Assembly: GCF_001667075.1 (NCBI RefSeq)
Contig: NZ_LZIL01000035.1
Location: 1 to 64,000 of the forward strand
Direction: 5' to 3'
Length of the DNA: 64,000 bases
Origin: Mycobacterium sp. 852014-52450_SCH5900713
GTDB lineage: Bacteria > Actinomycetota > Actinomycetes > Mycobacteriales > Mycobacteriaceae
A program made the position numbers and the translations under genes. Shown here piece after piece: positions 1 through 8,985 of the stretch. The stretch's first letter is position 1, and the number at the start of each line of letters is the position of its first letter. The notes below the pieces were generated by a model. It was not told where the DNA came from, ran no database searches, and was given only the letters and a program-made list of their open reading frames with translations.

Positions 1-99
1 CCGCCCGCCTCTTCCCGCGCCCGCCCCCCGGTCTCGTGGCCGCCCCCCCCCCCCCCCCCCCCCCCGGGGGGCGGCCGCCCCGCCCCGCCCGCGGCTCCG
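1..99. other. Low-complexity C/G-rich contig edge
   Basis: This stretch is almost entirely C and G, with a run of about 20 cytosines around position 47-65 followed by a G run. No reading frame or motif can be supported in it. It does not resemble the ordinary GC-rich coding DNA that follows and most likely reflects poor sequence at the end of a contig. Confidence 0.6.
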
Positions 100-165
100 G
101 TGATGAATGCCACTCTGCCTGCAAGCTTTCCGCTCATAGTTTGCTCCCCTGTTGGTCCGGCCGCT

Positions 166-1347
166 CTATCGCTGAGCCGCCTTGACGAGGTTCGATCCGA
201 TGATCAAACGCTGAATCTCGCTGGTGCCCTCGTACAGCCGCAGCAGGCGTACATCGCGGTAGATGCGTTCGACGGCAACGCCACGCATATAACCGCTGCC
301 ACCGTGGATTTGAACCGCGAGATCCGCGACGTTGCCGGCCATTTCGGTGCAGAAGAGTTTGGCCGCCGACGGGGCGATTCTGCGATCCTCGCCCGCGACC
401 CACTGCCGAGCGGCATCGCGCACCAGCGCCCGGCCGGCCATCACCGCGGTTTGCTGATCGGCGAGCATCGCCTGCACCAACTGGAAGTTCCCGATCGGCG
501 TTCCGCCCTGGGTTGCGGTGGCGGCGTAGGAGACCGATTCGTCGAGCGCGCGTTGCGCGGCGCCCACCGCGAGGGCGGCGATGTGCACCCGTCCCCGGGC
601 CAGCGAGGTCATCGCCGCTCGATATCCGATGTCTTCGCTGCCGCCGATCAGCGCGTCGGATCCGACGCGGACGTCGTCGAAGCTGACGTCGGCCGTCCAA
701 GCACCCTCCTGCCCCATCTTGGCGTCCTTGGCTCCCACCTCGACACCCGCGGCGTCCGCGGGCACCAGGAAGACGGCGATTCCCGGGCCCTGGTCGTCGG
801 CCGGCCGGGTGCGTGCGAAGACGACGAACAGATTGGCGACGGGCGCGTTCGTGATGAAACGCTTCTGCCCGGAGATCACCCAATCGCCTTCGTCGCGAAC
901 GGCTTTGGTGCGCAGACCGGCCGGGTTGGATCCGGCGCCCGGTTCGGTCAGCGCGAAGGAGGCGACGACGTCGCCGGCCGCAATCGATTCCAGCCAGCGG
1001 GATTTCTGCTCATCGGTGCCGAAGCCCACCAGAACTTGTCCGGCGATGCCGTTGTTGGTGCCGAACATCGAACGCAGTGCCAGGGACGTGTAGCCCAACT
1101 CCATCGCAAGCTCGACGTCTTGCACGAGGTTGAGGCCCAGGCCGCCCCACTCCTGCGGAATCGCGTAGCCGAACAGGCCCATCTTCTTGGCTTCGTCGCG
1201 GAGGTCGTCCGGAACGCGGTCCTGTTCGAGGATCTCCTGCTCGCGGGGCACGACGGCGCTGCGGACGAATTGCCTTGTCTGAGCGAGGATCTCTCGGAAA
1301 TCGTCGTCCGAGACTTCGGCGACTTCGGCGGTGGCCATCGACTCCAC
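166..1347 (-). CDS. Acyl-CoA dehydrogenase (FadE type)
   Basis: A 393-aa FAD-dependent acyl-CoA dehydrogenase of normal family length, expected to introduce the alpha-beta double bond into an acyl-CoA. The N-terminal helical domain (about 15-125) is followed by the beta domain with the FAD-binding stretch FALTEPGAGSN (about 131-141) and the C-terminal helical domain with RLYEGTSEIQR. The Glu of YEGTSEIQ (residue 373) is the usual catalytic base of the short/medium-chain enzymes. It is transcribed leftward from a 111-bp gap shared with the divergent SDR gene, and that gap holds an AT-rich palindrome. The family call is secure; chain length and substrate are not determinable. Confidence 0.93.
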   Translation of the reverse strand: MESMATAEVAEVSDDDFREILAQTRQFVRSAVVPREQEILEQDRVPDDLRDEAKKMGLFGYAIPQEWGGLGLNLVQDVELAMELGYTSLALRSMFGTNNGIAGQVLVGFGTDEQKSRWLESIAAGDVVASFALTEPGAGSNPAGLRTKAVRDEGDWVISGQKRFITNAPVANLFVVFARTRPADDQGPGIAVFLVPADAAGVEVGAKDAKMGQEGAWTADVSFDDVRVGSDALIGGSEDIGYRAAMTSLARGRVHIAALAVGAAQRALDESVSYAATATQGGTPIGNFQLVQAMLADQQTAVMAGRALVRDAARQWVAGEDRRIAPSAAKLFCTEMAGNVADLAVQIHGGSGYMRGVAVERIYRDVRLLRLYEGTSEIQRLIIGSNLVKAAQR

Positions 1348-1391
1348 GCTCCTCTCCTGGCCCGGGGCACCCCGGCTCAGAGCAGGATCCT

Positions 1392-1410
1392 ATATCAAAT
1401 ATGATATTTG
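1392..1410. promoter_or_regulatory. Nested AT-rich palindromes in divergent promoter
   Basis: CAAATAT-G-ATATTTG (1396-1410) is a perfect 7-1-7 dyad, and ATATCA-N4-TGATAT (1392-1407) is a second dyad overlapping it. They sit in the only AT-rich patch between the divergent acyl-CoA dehydrogenase (start 1347) and SDR (start 1459). This is a plausible repressor operator covering both promoters. The GntR protein at 5834-6526, last gene of the rightward unit, is the obvious candidate binder, but that is inference. Confidence 0.55.
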
Positions 1411-1458
1411 CCTTGAGGGGCGTCCGGTGGTGGAGACAACAGTGAAGGATGTGACCAG

Positions 1459-2199
1459 GTGTCGTTGTTGGCAGGTCAGACCGCGGTAATCACGGGCGGA
1501 GCGCAAGGGTTGGGGCTTGCCATCGCCGAGCGTTTTGTCGCCGAGGGCGCCCGGGTTGTGCTCGGCGACATCAATCTCGAGGAAACCCAGGTCGTGGCCA
1601 AGCAATTGGGCGGTGATGACGTAGCGGTCGCGGTCCGCTGCGATGTCACTCAGGCGTCCGATGTCGAAACGCTGATCCAAACCGCGGTTGAGCGCTTCGG
1701 CACCCTGGACATCATGGTCAACAACGCCGGCATCACCCGTGATGCGACCATGCGCAAGATGACCGAGGAGCAGTTCGATCAGGTCATCGCCGTGCATTTG
1801 AAGGGGACCTGGAACGGCACTCGGCTCGCGGCGGCGGTCATGCGCGAAAACAAGCGTGGCGCGATCATCAACATGTCCTCGGTGTCGGGCAAGGTCGGCA
1901 TGGTCGGGCAGACCAACTACTCGGCGGCCAAGGCGGGCATCGTCGGCATGACCAAAGCCGCGGCCAAAGAGTTGGCTTACCTGGGCGTCCGGGTGAACGC
2001 GATCGCCCCCGGTTTGATCCGCTCCGCGATGACAGAGGCTATGCCGCAGCGCATTTGGGATTCAAAGGTTGCCGAGGTGCCGATGGGCCGGGCCGGTGAG
2101 CCCAGCGAAGTCGCCAGCGTGGCGCTGTTTTTGGCGTCCGACCTGTCGTCGTACATGACCGGCACCGTCATGGAAATCACCGGCGGCCGACACCTATGA
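1459..2199 (+). CDS. SDR-family oxidoreductase (FabG-like)
   Basis: A 246-aa classical short-chain dehydrogenase starting at GTG. The nucleotide-binding glycine motif TGGAQGLG is at 12-19, NNAG at 88-91, catalytic Ser at about 141, and Y154-x3-K158. It ends with the usual TGxxxxxxGG segment. By position between an acyl-CoA dehydrogenase and a thiolase it probably oxidises a 3-hydroxyacyl-CoA, although FabG-like SDRs cannot be assigned a substrate by sequence. Its stop overlaps the thiolase ATG by 4 bases, so the two are translationally coupled. It is the first gene of a five- or six-gene rightward operon. Confidence 0.9.
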   Translation: MSLLAGQTAVITGGAQGLGLAIAERFVAEGARVVLGDINLEETQVVAKQLGGDDVAVAVRCDVTQASDVETLIQTAVERFGTLDIMVNNAGITRDATMRKMTEEQFDQVIAVHLKGTWNGTRLAAAVMRENKRGAIINMSSVSGKVGMVGQTNYSAAKAGIVGMTKAAAKELAYLGVRVNAIAPGLIRSAMTEAMPQRIWDSKVAEVPMGRAGEPSEVASVALFLASDLSSYMTGTVMEITGGRHL

Positions 2200-3422
2200 G
2201 TGCCGTCCGCGAAGCCGTTGTCTGTGAACCCGTCAGGACGCCGATCGGGCGCTACGGCGGAATGTTCAAGGCGCTGACCGCCGTCGACCTCGGCGTCGCC
2301 GCGCTGAAGGGGTTATTGGAGCGGACCGGGCTGGCGCCCGAGGCCGTGCAAGACGTGGTCCTGGGCCATTGTTATCCCAGTAGCGAGGCGCCGGCGATCG
2401 GGCGCGTCGTGGCGCTGGACTCGGGCCTGCCGGTGACGGTTCCCGGCATGCAGGTCGACCGGCGTTGCGGCTCGGGCCTGCAAGCGGTCATCCAGGCGTG
2501 CCTGCAAGTGGGTAGCGGCAATAACGATCTCGTCATCGCCGGCGGCTGCGAAAGCATGAGCAACGTCGCCTTCTACTCCACCGACATGCGCTGGGGCGGC
2601 GCCCGCGGTGGCGTCCGGGTGCATGACGGGCTGGCCCGTGGGCGCACCACCGCCGGTGGCCGGCACTACCCGGTGCCGGGAGGCATGCTGGAAACTGCCG
2701 AGAATCTGCGCCGCCAGTACGACATTTCCCGCCAGGAGCAGGACGAGCTGGCGGTGCGGTCGCACCAGCGCGCGGTGGCCGCGCAGAAGGACGGCATCCT
2801 CTCCGAGGAGATCATTCCCGTGGCGGTGCCCGGCCGCCACGGCGAGGAACTGATCGACACCGACGAACATCCGCGCGCCGACACATCGGTCGAGTCGTTG
2901 AGCAAACTGAAACCCGTTCTGCTGGGCGAGGATTCGGAGGCGACGGTCACCGCCGGAAACGCCAGCGGGCAGAACGACGCGGCGTCGATGTGCGTGGTGA
3001 CCACACCCGAGAAGGCCGCCGAGTACGGTCTGAAGCCCCTGGTGCGTCTGGTGTCGTGGGCGGTGGCGGGGGTCGCGCCCAACCTCATGGGGATCGGGCC
3101 GGTGCCGGCGACCGAGGCGGCGCTGGAAAAGGCCGGTCTGCGGCTGTCCGACATCGACCTCATCGAACTCAACGAAGCCTTTGCCGCGCAAGCGCTCGCT
3201 GTCATGCGGGAATGGAATTTCGGTGCCGCCGACCACGAGCGCACCAACGTGCACGGCTCCGGGATCTCCCTGGGCCACCCGGTCGGTGCGACGGGTGGGC
3301 GGATGCTGGCCAGCCTGGCGCGCGAGCTCAACCGCCGCGAGGCGGGCTACGGGCTGGAGACCATGTGCATCGGCGGCGGGCAGGGACTGGCCGCGGTGTT
3401 CGAGCGGGTCGCCCCGACGTGA
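2196..3422 (+). CDS. Thiolase (acetyl-CoA acyltransferase)
   Basis: A 408-aa thiolase with all landmarks in place: nucleophilic Cys91 in [10 protein letters not shown], His361 in [13 protein letters not shown], and the second active-site Cys391 in CIGGGQG. It should perform the CoA-dependent thiolytic cleavage that ends a beta-oxidation turn. It overlaps the preceding SDR by ATGA and the following CoA-transferase GTG by 4 bases, so these three genes are made as a coupled set. Length and motifs are typical; nothing is truncated. Confidence 0.93.
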   Translation: MSAVREAVVCEPVRTPIGRYGGMFKALTAVDLGVAALKGLLERTGLAPEAVQDVVLGHCYPSSEAPAIGRVVALDSGLPVTVPGMQVDRRCGSGLQAVIQACLQVGSGNNDLVIAGGCESMSNVAFYSTDMRWGGARGGVRVHDGLARGRTTAGGRHYPVPGGMLETAENLRRQYDISRQEQDELAVRSHQRAVAAQKDGILSEEIIPVAVPGRHGEELIDTDEHPRADTSVESLSKLKPVLLGEDSEATVTAGNASGQNDAASMCVVTTPEKAAEYGLKPLVRLVSWAVAGVAPNLMGIGPVPATEAALEKAGLRLSDIDLIELNEAFAAQALAVMREWNFGAADHERTNVHGSGISLGHPVGATGGRMLASLARELNRREAGYGLETMCIGGGQGLAAVFERVAPT

Positions 3423-4612
3423 CCGGGCCCCTGAACGGCCTCACTGTCGTGGAGGTCTCCAGCTTCGTCGCCGCCCCGCTGTGTGGCATGACGCTCAATC
3501 AGCTTGGCGCGGAGGTGATCCGCATCGACCCGATCGGTGGCGCGTCCGACGTGCACCGGTGGCCGCTGGCGGCAGACGGCACATCGATCTACTGGACCGG
3601 GCTGAACAAGGGAAAGCGCTCGGCCACCATCGATTTGCGGTCCCCCGACGGGCAGGAGCTGGTCCAGCGGCTCATCGTCGAGGGGGACGGCGTGGTGGTG
3701 ACCAACGCCGCCGGCCTGTCCTGGCTCAGTCACGACGTGTTGACATCCAAGCGGCCCGACGTCATTCACGTGCAGCTGCTCGGGCGCGGCGACGGTTCCA
3801 CCGGCGTGGATTACACCGTCAACGCCGGCATCGGATTCCCGCTCGTCACCGGCCCCGCGGATCACGCCGGCCCGATCAACCACGTGCTGCCGGCATGGGA
3901 CGTCTCCTGCGGCCTGTACGCAGCGCTGGCCGTCGTCACCGCCCTCCGCCGCCGCGACGAAAGCGGTGCGGGTGCGCGGATCAGCGTGGCGCTCGAGGAC
4001 GTCGCACTGGCCACCGCCGGAAACCTGGGACTGCTGACCGAGCCCCAAGTCACCGGCACGCAACGGCAGCGCCTGGGCAACGCCATCTACGGGCAGTACG
4101 GACAGGACTTCGCCAGCCGCGACGGCGCCCGGTTCATGGTTGTCACCCTGACCCGCCGGCACTTTCGCGATCTTGTCGACGTGACGGGCACCGGCACCGC
4201 GGTAACCGCGCTCGCTGAGGCGCTGGGCGTCGACTTCGGCTCCGAGGGTGACCGCTACCGATACCGCGACGTGCTGTCCGGCCTCTTCGGCACCTGGTTC
4301 GCCGACCACACCGCCGAGGAGATCACCGGCGCGCTGTCGGGCACGACGGTGCTCTACGAGCGGTACCGCACCTTCGCGGAGGTCGCCGCCGGCCCGAAGG
4401 TGACTGCCAACCCGCTGTTTTCCCTCCTGCACCAGGAGGGCCTGGGTGACTACTTCGCCCCCGGCCTGCCGGTAACGCTCGACGGCACCCACCCCGCCGG
4501 CACGGCCGCCCCGGCCTTGGGGCAAGACACCGTCGAGGTCCTCGAGCGGCGTTTGGGGTTGACGAGGGCCGACATCGAACGCCTGACGGACGCCAAGACA
4601 ATCGCTTGCTGA
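3419..4612 (+). CDS. Family III CoA-transferase, mesaconyl-CoA C1-C4 transferase-like
   Basis: A 397-aa CaiB/BaiF-type CoA-transferase. The start is taken as the GTG overlapping the thiolase stop; an upstream extension in the same frame would run deep inside the thiolase gene. The likely catalytic Asp is D161 in HVLPAWD. From memory, several segments (NKGKRS at 63-68, VDYTVN near 130-135, HVLPAWD) resemble the Chloroflexus mesaconyl-CoA C1-C4 transferase (2-methylfumaryl-CoA isomerase) more than generic formyl-CoA transferases. That enzyme moves CoA within one C5 dicarboxylic acid. Whether this copy does so here is inference; the family is certain. Confidence 0.85.
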   Translation: MTGPLNGLTVVEVSSFVAAPLCGMTLNQLGAEVIRIDPIGGASDVHRWPLAADGTSIYWTGLNKGKRSATIDLRSPDGQELVQRLIVEGDGVVVTNAAGLSWLSHDVLTSKRPDVIHVQLLGRGDGSTGVDYTVNAGIGFPLVTGPADHAGPINHVLPAWDVSCGLYAALAVVTALRRRDESGAGARISVALEDVALATAGNLGLLTEPQVTGTQRQRLGNAIYGQYGQDFASRDGARFMVVTLTRRHFRDLVDVTGTGTAVTALAEALGVDFGSEGDRYRYRDVLSGLFGTWFADHTAEEITGALSGTTVLYERYRTFAEVAAGPKVTANPLFSLLHQEGLGDYFAPGLPVTLDGTHPAGTAAPALGQDTVEVLERRLGLTRADIERLTDAKTIAC

Positions 4613-4637
4613 GCAAGCCAATACGGAAAGACAGCGC

Positions 4638-5831
4638 ATGACCAAACTCGCCCAGACCCTGGGGTTGACGGAATTCCAGACCGAAATCATCGCCACCGTA
4701 AGGCAATTCGTCGACAAGGAAGTCATCCCCAACGCCGCGGAACTCGACCGCGGGGACACCTACCCTCAGGACATCGTCGACCGGATGCGCGACATGGGCC
4801 TGTTCGGACTGATGATTCCGGAGGAGTACGGGGGTTTGGGGGAGTCGCTGCTGACGTACGCGCTGTGCGTCGAAGAGCTGGCGCGCGGTTGGATGAGCGT
4901 TTCCGGGGTGCTCAACACGCACTTCATCGTGGCCTACATGCTGCGTCAGCACGGCACTGATGCGCAGAAGCAACGGTTCCTGCCGCGGATGGCCACCGGC
5001 GAGACGCGGGGGTCCTTCTCTATGTCGGAGCCGGAGCTGGGCTCCGATGTCGCCGCCATCCGGACTCGGGCGGTGCGCGATCGGGACGGCGACTACGCCA
5101 TCAACGGCCAAAAGATGTGGCTGACCAACGGCGGGAGCTCGACGCTGATCGCGGTGCTTGTTCGCACCGACGAAGGGGCCGACAAGCCGCACCGGAACCT
5201 GACCACCTTCTTGGTCGAGAAGCCAACGGGTTTCGGTGAAGTCGTGCCCGGCCTGGTCATACCGGGCAAGATCGACAAGCTGGGGTACAAGGGGATCGAC
5301 ACCACCGAACTCATCTTCGACGGCTACCAGGCAAGCGCCGACGACGTTCTGGGCGGTAGCCCCGGACAGGGCTTCTTCCAGATGATGGACGGCATCGAGG
5401 TCGGCAGGGTCAATGTGTCTGCCCGAGCCTGCGGCGTGGGCATCCGCGCCTTCGAGCTCGCGGTCCGTTACGCCCAGCAGCGCCACACCTTCGGCAAGCC
5501 CATCGCCGAGCACCAGGCCATCGCATTCCAGCTGGCCGAGATGGCCACCAAGATCGAAGCGGCGCACCTGATGATGGTCAATGCGGCCCGACTGAAAGAC
5601 TCGGGGGAGCGCAACGACGTCGCCGCCGGGATGGCCAAATACCTGTGCAGCGAATATTGCACCGAGGTGACCCAGCAGAGTTTCCGGATCCACGGCGGCT
5701 ACGGCTATTCCAAGGAATACGAGATCGAGCGGCTGATGCGTGACGCTCCGTTCCTTCTGATCGGCGAGGGAACCAGCGAAATCCAGAAGAACATCATCAG
5801 CAAGCGACTGCTCGCCGAATACCAGGTCTAG
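4638..5831 (+). CDS. Acyl-CoA dehydrogenase (FadE type)
   Basis: A 397-aa acyl-CoA dehydrogenase with the complete three-domain layout. It has FSMSEPELGSD in the FAD/substrate region (about residue 132), RHTFGKPIAEHQAIAFQLA in the third domain, and a C-terminal IGEGTSEIQKN in which E377 is the expected catalytic base. It follows the CoA-transferase by 25 bases and has a GGAAAGA ribosome-binding site. The GntR gene starts 2 bases after its stop. It is the second acyl-CoA dehydrogenase of this block, so two different desaturation steps are likely. Confidence 0.93.
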   Translation: MTKLAQTLGLTEFQTEIIATVRQFVDKEVIPNAAELDRGDTYPQDIVDRMRDMGLFGLMIPEEYGGLGESLLTYALCVEELARGWMSVSGVLNTHFIVAYMLRQHGTDAQKQRFLPRMATGETRGSFSMSEPELGSDVAAIRTRAVRDRDGDYAINGQKMWLTNGGSSTLIAVLVRTDEGADKPHRNLTTFLVEKPTGFGEVVPGLVIPGKIDKLGYKGIDTTELIFDGYQASADDVLGGSPGQGFFQMMDGIEVGRVNVSARACGVGIRAFELAVRYAQQRHTFGKPIAEHQAIAFQLAEMATKIEAAHLMMVNAARLKDSGERNDVAAGMAKYLCSEYCTEVTQQSFRIHGGYGYSKEYEIERLMRDAPFLLIGEGTSEIQKNIISKRLLAEYQV

Positions 5832-5833
5832 CG

Positions 5834-6526
5834 ATGACGATCCCGGATTTCGCCGCGCGACCGCAACTTTCGGACGATGTCGCACGCTTCATCCGCCGGC
5901 GGATCTTCGATGGCACCTACGCCGCGGGGTCCTACGTCCGCCTGGATCAACTGGCCGCCGAGTTGGGAATCAGCGTCACACCGGTGCGGGAGGCACTCTT
6001 CGCCCTGCGCGCGGAAGGCCTGATCGACCAACAGCCCCGCCGCGGTTTCATGGTGCTGCCGGTGACGGGTCGCGACGTCACCGACGTCGCGAACCTTCAG
6101 GCCCATGTCGGTGGTGAACTCGCGGCGCGGGCCGCGATCAACATCACCGACGACCAACTGCGCGAACTCAAACAGATCCAGGCGGAACTCGAAGACGCCT
6201 ACGCCGGCGATGACGACGAGCGGACGGTGCGCCTCAACCACCAATTCCACCGCGCCATCAATGTTGCCGCGGACTCGCCGAAGCTCGCCCAGTTGATGTC
6301 GCAGATCACCCGCTACGCACCGGAATCGGTGTTTCCGGCCATCGAAGGTTGGCCCGAACAGTCGATGAGGGATCATCGCCGGATCCTGTCCGCGCTGAAA
6401 AAGCGTGACGACCAGCTGGCCCGCGCGGCGATGTCACAACACCTCGCCGCCGGCGCGGTTCCGCTGATCGATCACCTCACCGCCCGCGGGGTGGTCATGG
6501 ACGCGAGCCGTCCGGCCTCGGGCTAA
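5834..6526 (+). CDS. GntR-family transcriptional regulator (FCD/FadR subfamily)
   Basis: A 230-aa regulator with an N-terminal winged helix (about 12-75, including LDQLAAELGISVTPVREALFAL and the wing QPRRGFMV) and an all-helical FCD ligand domain (about 85-215) with the usual DxxxH...H metal/ligand positions (LNHQFHRAIN, DHRRIL). Members of this subfamily usually repress catabolic genes and release DNA on binding a pathway acid or acyl-CoA. It is the last gene of the rightward operon, starting 2 bases after the acyl-CoA dehydrogenase stop, so local control of this block is likely. Confidence 0.9.
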   Translation: MTIPDFAARPQLSDDVARFIRRRIFDGTYAAGSYVRLDQLAAELGISVTPVREALFALRAEGLIDQQPRRGFMVLPVTGRDVTDVANLQAHVGGELAARAAINITDDQLRELKQIQAELEDAYAGDDDERTVRLNHQFHRAINVAADSPKLAQLMSQITRYAPESVFPAIEGWPEQSMRDHRRILSALKKRDDQLARAAMSQHLAAGAVPLIDHLTARGVVMDASRPASG

Positions 6527-6529
6527 CTG

Positions 6530-6558
6530 TTGTTCCCGCGCGCGCCTCGGCATATTCT
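6530..6558 (+). promoter_or_regulatory. Putative sigma-70-type promoter for the secreted protein
   Basis: TTGTTC (6530-6535), a 17-base spacer and TATTCT (6553-6558) form a reasonable -35/-10 pair. Transcription would begin near 6565 and leave a roughly 28-base leader before the GTG at 6593. This is a visual match only. Confidence 0.4.
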
Positions 6559-6592
6559 GCCTGGGAGGGGGCAATGACAAAAGCGAGGAAAA

Positions 6593-6955
6593 GTGCCCCG
6601 AACGATCCGCGCGTCGGCCATCTTCGGTGTAGCTGTGATCGTGATAGCTCTCGCACCGCCGGCCGTCGCCGACCCACTGGACCCGATCCCCGGCAATGGC
6701 GTCTTTGTCGTGGGCCCCGACATCGCACCGGGCCTTTACCACACGGGCGGCTCGGGTTCGGCCTTCGGCGTCTGGATCAACAACGTGCCAACCCAGGACT
6801 CGATGTGCTCGTGGTTCACCTACAGCACGCCCGATGCGAACAAGGAGCACGTGCTTCAGACGAACACCTCGATCGGTCCGATGTACGCGAACATCAACAC
6901 GGCGGTCAAGGCCTTCGAGTCGCAGAACTGTCAACCCTGGACACGGGTTTCCTAG
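6593..6955 (+). CDS. Small secreted protein of unknown function
   Basis: A 120-aa protein starting at GTG behind an AGCGAGGAA ribosome-binding site. Residues 1-26 form a Sec signal peptide (basic start, hydrophobic core IFGVAVIVIALAPPA, cleavage after AVA). The mature part is about 94 residues with two cysteines (about 72 and 113) that could form a disulfide. I recognise no enzyme motif. The PGLYHTGG...CSWFTY pattern resembles small exported mycobacterial hypotheticals. Its end overlaps the convergent AraC-type gene by 4 bases. Confidence 0.75.
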   Translation: MPRTIRASAIFGVAVIVIALAPPAVADPLDPIPGNGVFVVGPDIAPGLYHTGGSGSAFGVWINNVPTQDSMCSWFTYSTPDANKEHVLQTNTSIGPMYANINTAVKAFESQNCQPWTRVS

Positions 6956-7926
6956 GGCGCCTCGCCGGCCCACGCCCGGGTGTCGTGATTCTTGTCGCGA
7001 AAGGCATTGCGATAACTTTGCGGCGCCACTCCCACCAGGCGGCGGAACTGTTCGCGGAAATTCGTAACTGACGCGAAACCGACTCGGCGCGAGATGGATT
7101 CGACGCTGTCGGAGCTGCACTCGAGCAGCTCCTCGGCGTGCTTGATCCGGACGCTGTTCACCCACTGCATCGGCGTCTGGCCCGTTTCCGTCTTGAACCG
7201 CCGGTTGAGGGTTCGCTCGCTGGTGGCGGCCTGCCTCGCGATGTCGCGGAGCGTCAGCGGCAGGTGGGCGTTGCCCTCCAGCCAGACCAGCAGGCCGTCG
7301 AGTTCGGTGTCGGACCTTCCGCGGCGGCGAATGACGAACTGAGCCTGGTCGCCGGTGCGGTGAAGGGGCGTGACCGCTAACCGGGCGGCGTCGGCGGCCG
7401 CCGCCGAGCCGTAGTCGCGCGCAACCATGTACAGGCACAAGTCGAGCCCCGCGGAGGCCCCGGCGGAGGTGAGAACCTGGCCTTCGTCGACGTAGAGCGC
7501 GGCGGCATCGAGTCGGACGTCGGGATGCACGGCGGAAAACAGGTCGGCGGCCGACCAATGCGTGGTGGCGCGTTTGCCGGCCAGTATCCCGGCGGCGGCG
7601 ACGGTGAAGGTGCCGCTGCAGATGGAGGCGATGCGAATCCCCTTGCCGTACGCGGACTTCAGCGCCGCGATGACGTCCTCCCGGACCGGCACCGTGACGT
7701 CGTTGCGCCCGGGCACCACGATGGTATCGGCGTTCGCGAGTTCCGCCAGGCCGCAATCGGTGGCGATCCGCACCGGTCCGGCCGGAACGACGGGGTCCGC
7801 GCCGCAAACCCGAACGCGGTACCCCGGAGCGCCGGTCGGGAGGTAGGCACGACCGAATACCTCGATCGCGATCGCCAGATCGAACGCGATGACGTCCGGC
7901 TCGGCCAGGATCGCCACGGAGTGCAT
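6952..7926 (-). CDS. GATase1-like / AraC-family transcriptional regulator
   Basis: A 324-aa regulator made of an N-terminal DJ-1/PfpI-like domain (about 1-190, with the nucleophile-elbow region SICSGTF near residue 105) and a C-terminal AraC double helix-turn-helix (about 215-310; LTLRDIARQAATSERTLNRRF and SISRRVGFASVTNFREQFRRLVGVAPQSYR). This architecture is that of FtrA/GlxA-type activators. It is divergent from a DJ-1-family enzyme gene only about 24 bases away, which suggests it controls that gene and itself. The ligand is unknown. Confidence 0.9.
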   Translation of the reverse strand: MHSVAILAEPDVIAFDLAIAIEVFGRAYLPTGAPGYRVRVCGADPVVPAGPVRIATDCGLAELANADTIVVPGRNDVTVPVREDVIAALKSAYGKGIRIASICSGTFTVAAAGILAGKRATTHWSAADLFSAVHPDVRLDAAALYVDEGQVLTSAGASAGLDLCLYMVARDYGSAAAADAARLAVTPLHRTGDQAQFVIRRRGRSDTELDGLLVWLEGNAHLPLTLRDIARQAATSERTLNRRFKTETGQTPMQWVNSVRIKHAEELLECSSDSVESISRRVGFASVTNFREQFRRLVGVAPQSYRNAFRDKNHDTRAWAGEAP

Positions 7927-7950
7927 GGGTTGGCAATATACCGGTCCATA

Positions 7951-8658
7951 GTGTCAATCCAGCCACTGGTTTTGTCGGACGCGGCCGATGACGATGACGT
8001 GGTGCACGCACAGATCGTCTTGTACGACGGGTTCGACCCGCTTGACGTCGTCGGGCCCTTCGAAGTCTTGTCGGCTGGCAGCGACCGTGTGGGAGGTGAC
8101 CTGACGGTGACGCTGGTGTCGGCGGAGGGGCCGCGCAGCGTCATCGGCGGCACTCGCGGTTTGGCGCTGACGGCCGCCGCCGCACTCGATCCATCGGAAA
8201 GCAGCTGCGTGATCGTGCCCGGCGCCAGCGGCCCCATCACCGGTGATCCGGACGACGGTGTCGAGACCATCCCGGTGCTGCTGGCCCGAGCCGCGCAGAC
8301 CGAGCTGACACCGTTGTTGCGGAAGGCGTTTGACAACCCGGAGGTGACGGTGGGCGGTGTCTGTGGCGGATCCGTGGTGATGGCGATGTCCGGCCTGATC
8401 GAGGGGCGCCATGCGGTGACTCATCACCTGGGCCTGGAGCTGCTCGAAGCCGCGGGTGTGCATGCGGTGGCGGCGCGCGTGGTCGACGACGGCGACCTGA
8501 TCACCGCGGGCGGTGTCACGTCGGGGCTGGATCTGGCCCTGTACCTGCTGGACCGGTGGTACGGACCGCGAGTCGCGCACGCCGTCGAGGAGCTTTTCGA
8601 GTACGAGCGTCGGGGCACCGTGTGGCGTCCGACGGGACGAGATCCGGTGGAGGCATAG
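7951..8658 (+). CDS. DJ-1/PfpI family protein
   Basis: A protein of about 235 aa with a DJ-1/PfpI fold: LYDGFDPLDVVGPFEVL near the N-terminus, a nucleophile elbow GGVCGGSVVMA with the conserved Cys, and VTHHLGLELLEAAGV after it. This subfamily includes isonitrile-hydratase-like and other cysteine hydrolases. The true start is uncertain. GTG at 7951 is preferred because an earlier start would enter the divergent regulator; GTG at 7999 or 8002, directly before HAQIVLYDGFD, is also reasonable. It is paired with the AraC regulator and followed immediately by a small hypothetical gene. Confidence 0.8.
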   Translation: MSIQPLVLSDAADDDDVVHAQIVLYDGFDPLDVVGPFEVLSAGSDRVGGDLTVTLVSAEGPRSVIGGTRGLALTAAAALDPSESSCVIVPGASGPITGDPDDGVETIPVLLARAAQTELTPLLRKAFDNPEVTVGGVCGGSVVMAMSGLIEGRHAVTHHLGLELLEAAGVHAVAARVVDDGDLITAGGVTSGLDLALYLLDRWYGPRVAHAVEELFEYERRGTVWRPTGRDPVEA

Positions 8659-8967
8659 ATGGGCATCGGCGGTGACTGGGACGTAACGATCAAGACCCCG
8701 ATCGGGACTCTGGCCGTGCGGTATGCGTTCGCCGAGTTGCCGGGCGGACTGACCGGCACGGCGACGTACAAGGGCGAAACAGTTCCCTTGCAGGACTTGA
8801 TAAGTGGCGCGGCCACCGAGGGCACGCGGCTGACCTGGCGGCAATCGGTGACCAAACCGATGCGGCTCAACCTGGACTTCGACGTCGTGGTCGACGGGGA
8901 TCGGATGGCCGGGCATTCCCGCGCGGGCCGGTTACCGCGGTCGGCGGTCTCCGGCATCCGCCGCTGA
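8659..8967 (+). CDS. Conserved hypothetical protein, beta-rich
   Basis: A 102-aa protein whose ATG follows the DJ-1 gene stop without a gap, so it is co-transcribed. It has alternating hydrophobic strands (WDVTIKTPIGTLAVRY, LTGTATYKGETVPL, LTWRQSVTKPMRLNLDFDVVVDG), suggesting a small beta-barrel, and a basic tail. No signal peptide or catalytic motif is visible and I do not recognise a function. Confidence 0.65.
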   Translation: MGIGGDWDVTIKTPIGTLAVRYAFAELPGGLTGTATYKGETVPLQDLISGAATEGTRLTWRQSVTKPMRLNLDFDVVVDGDRMAGHSRAGRLPRSAVSGIRR

Positions 8968-8985
8968 CCGCCAGTACGACGCCGA

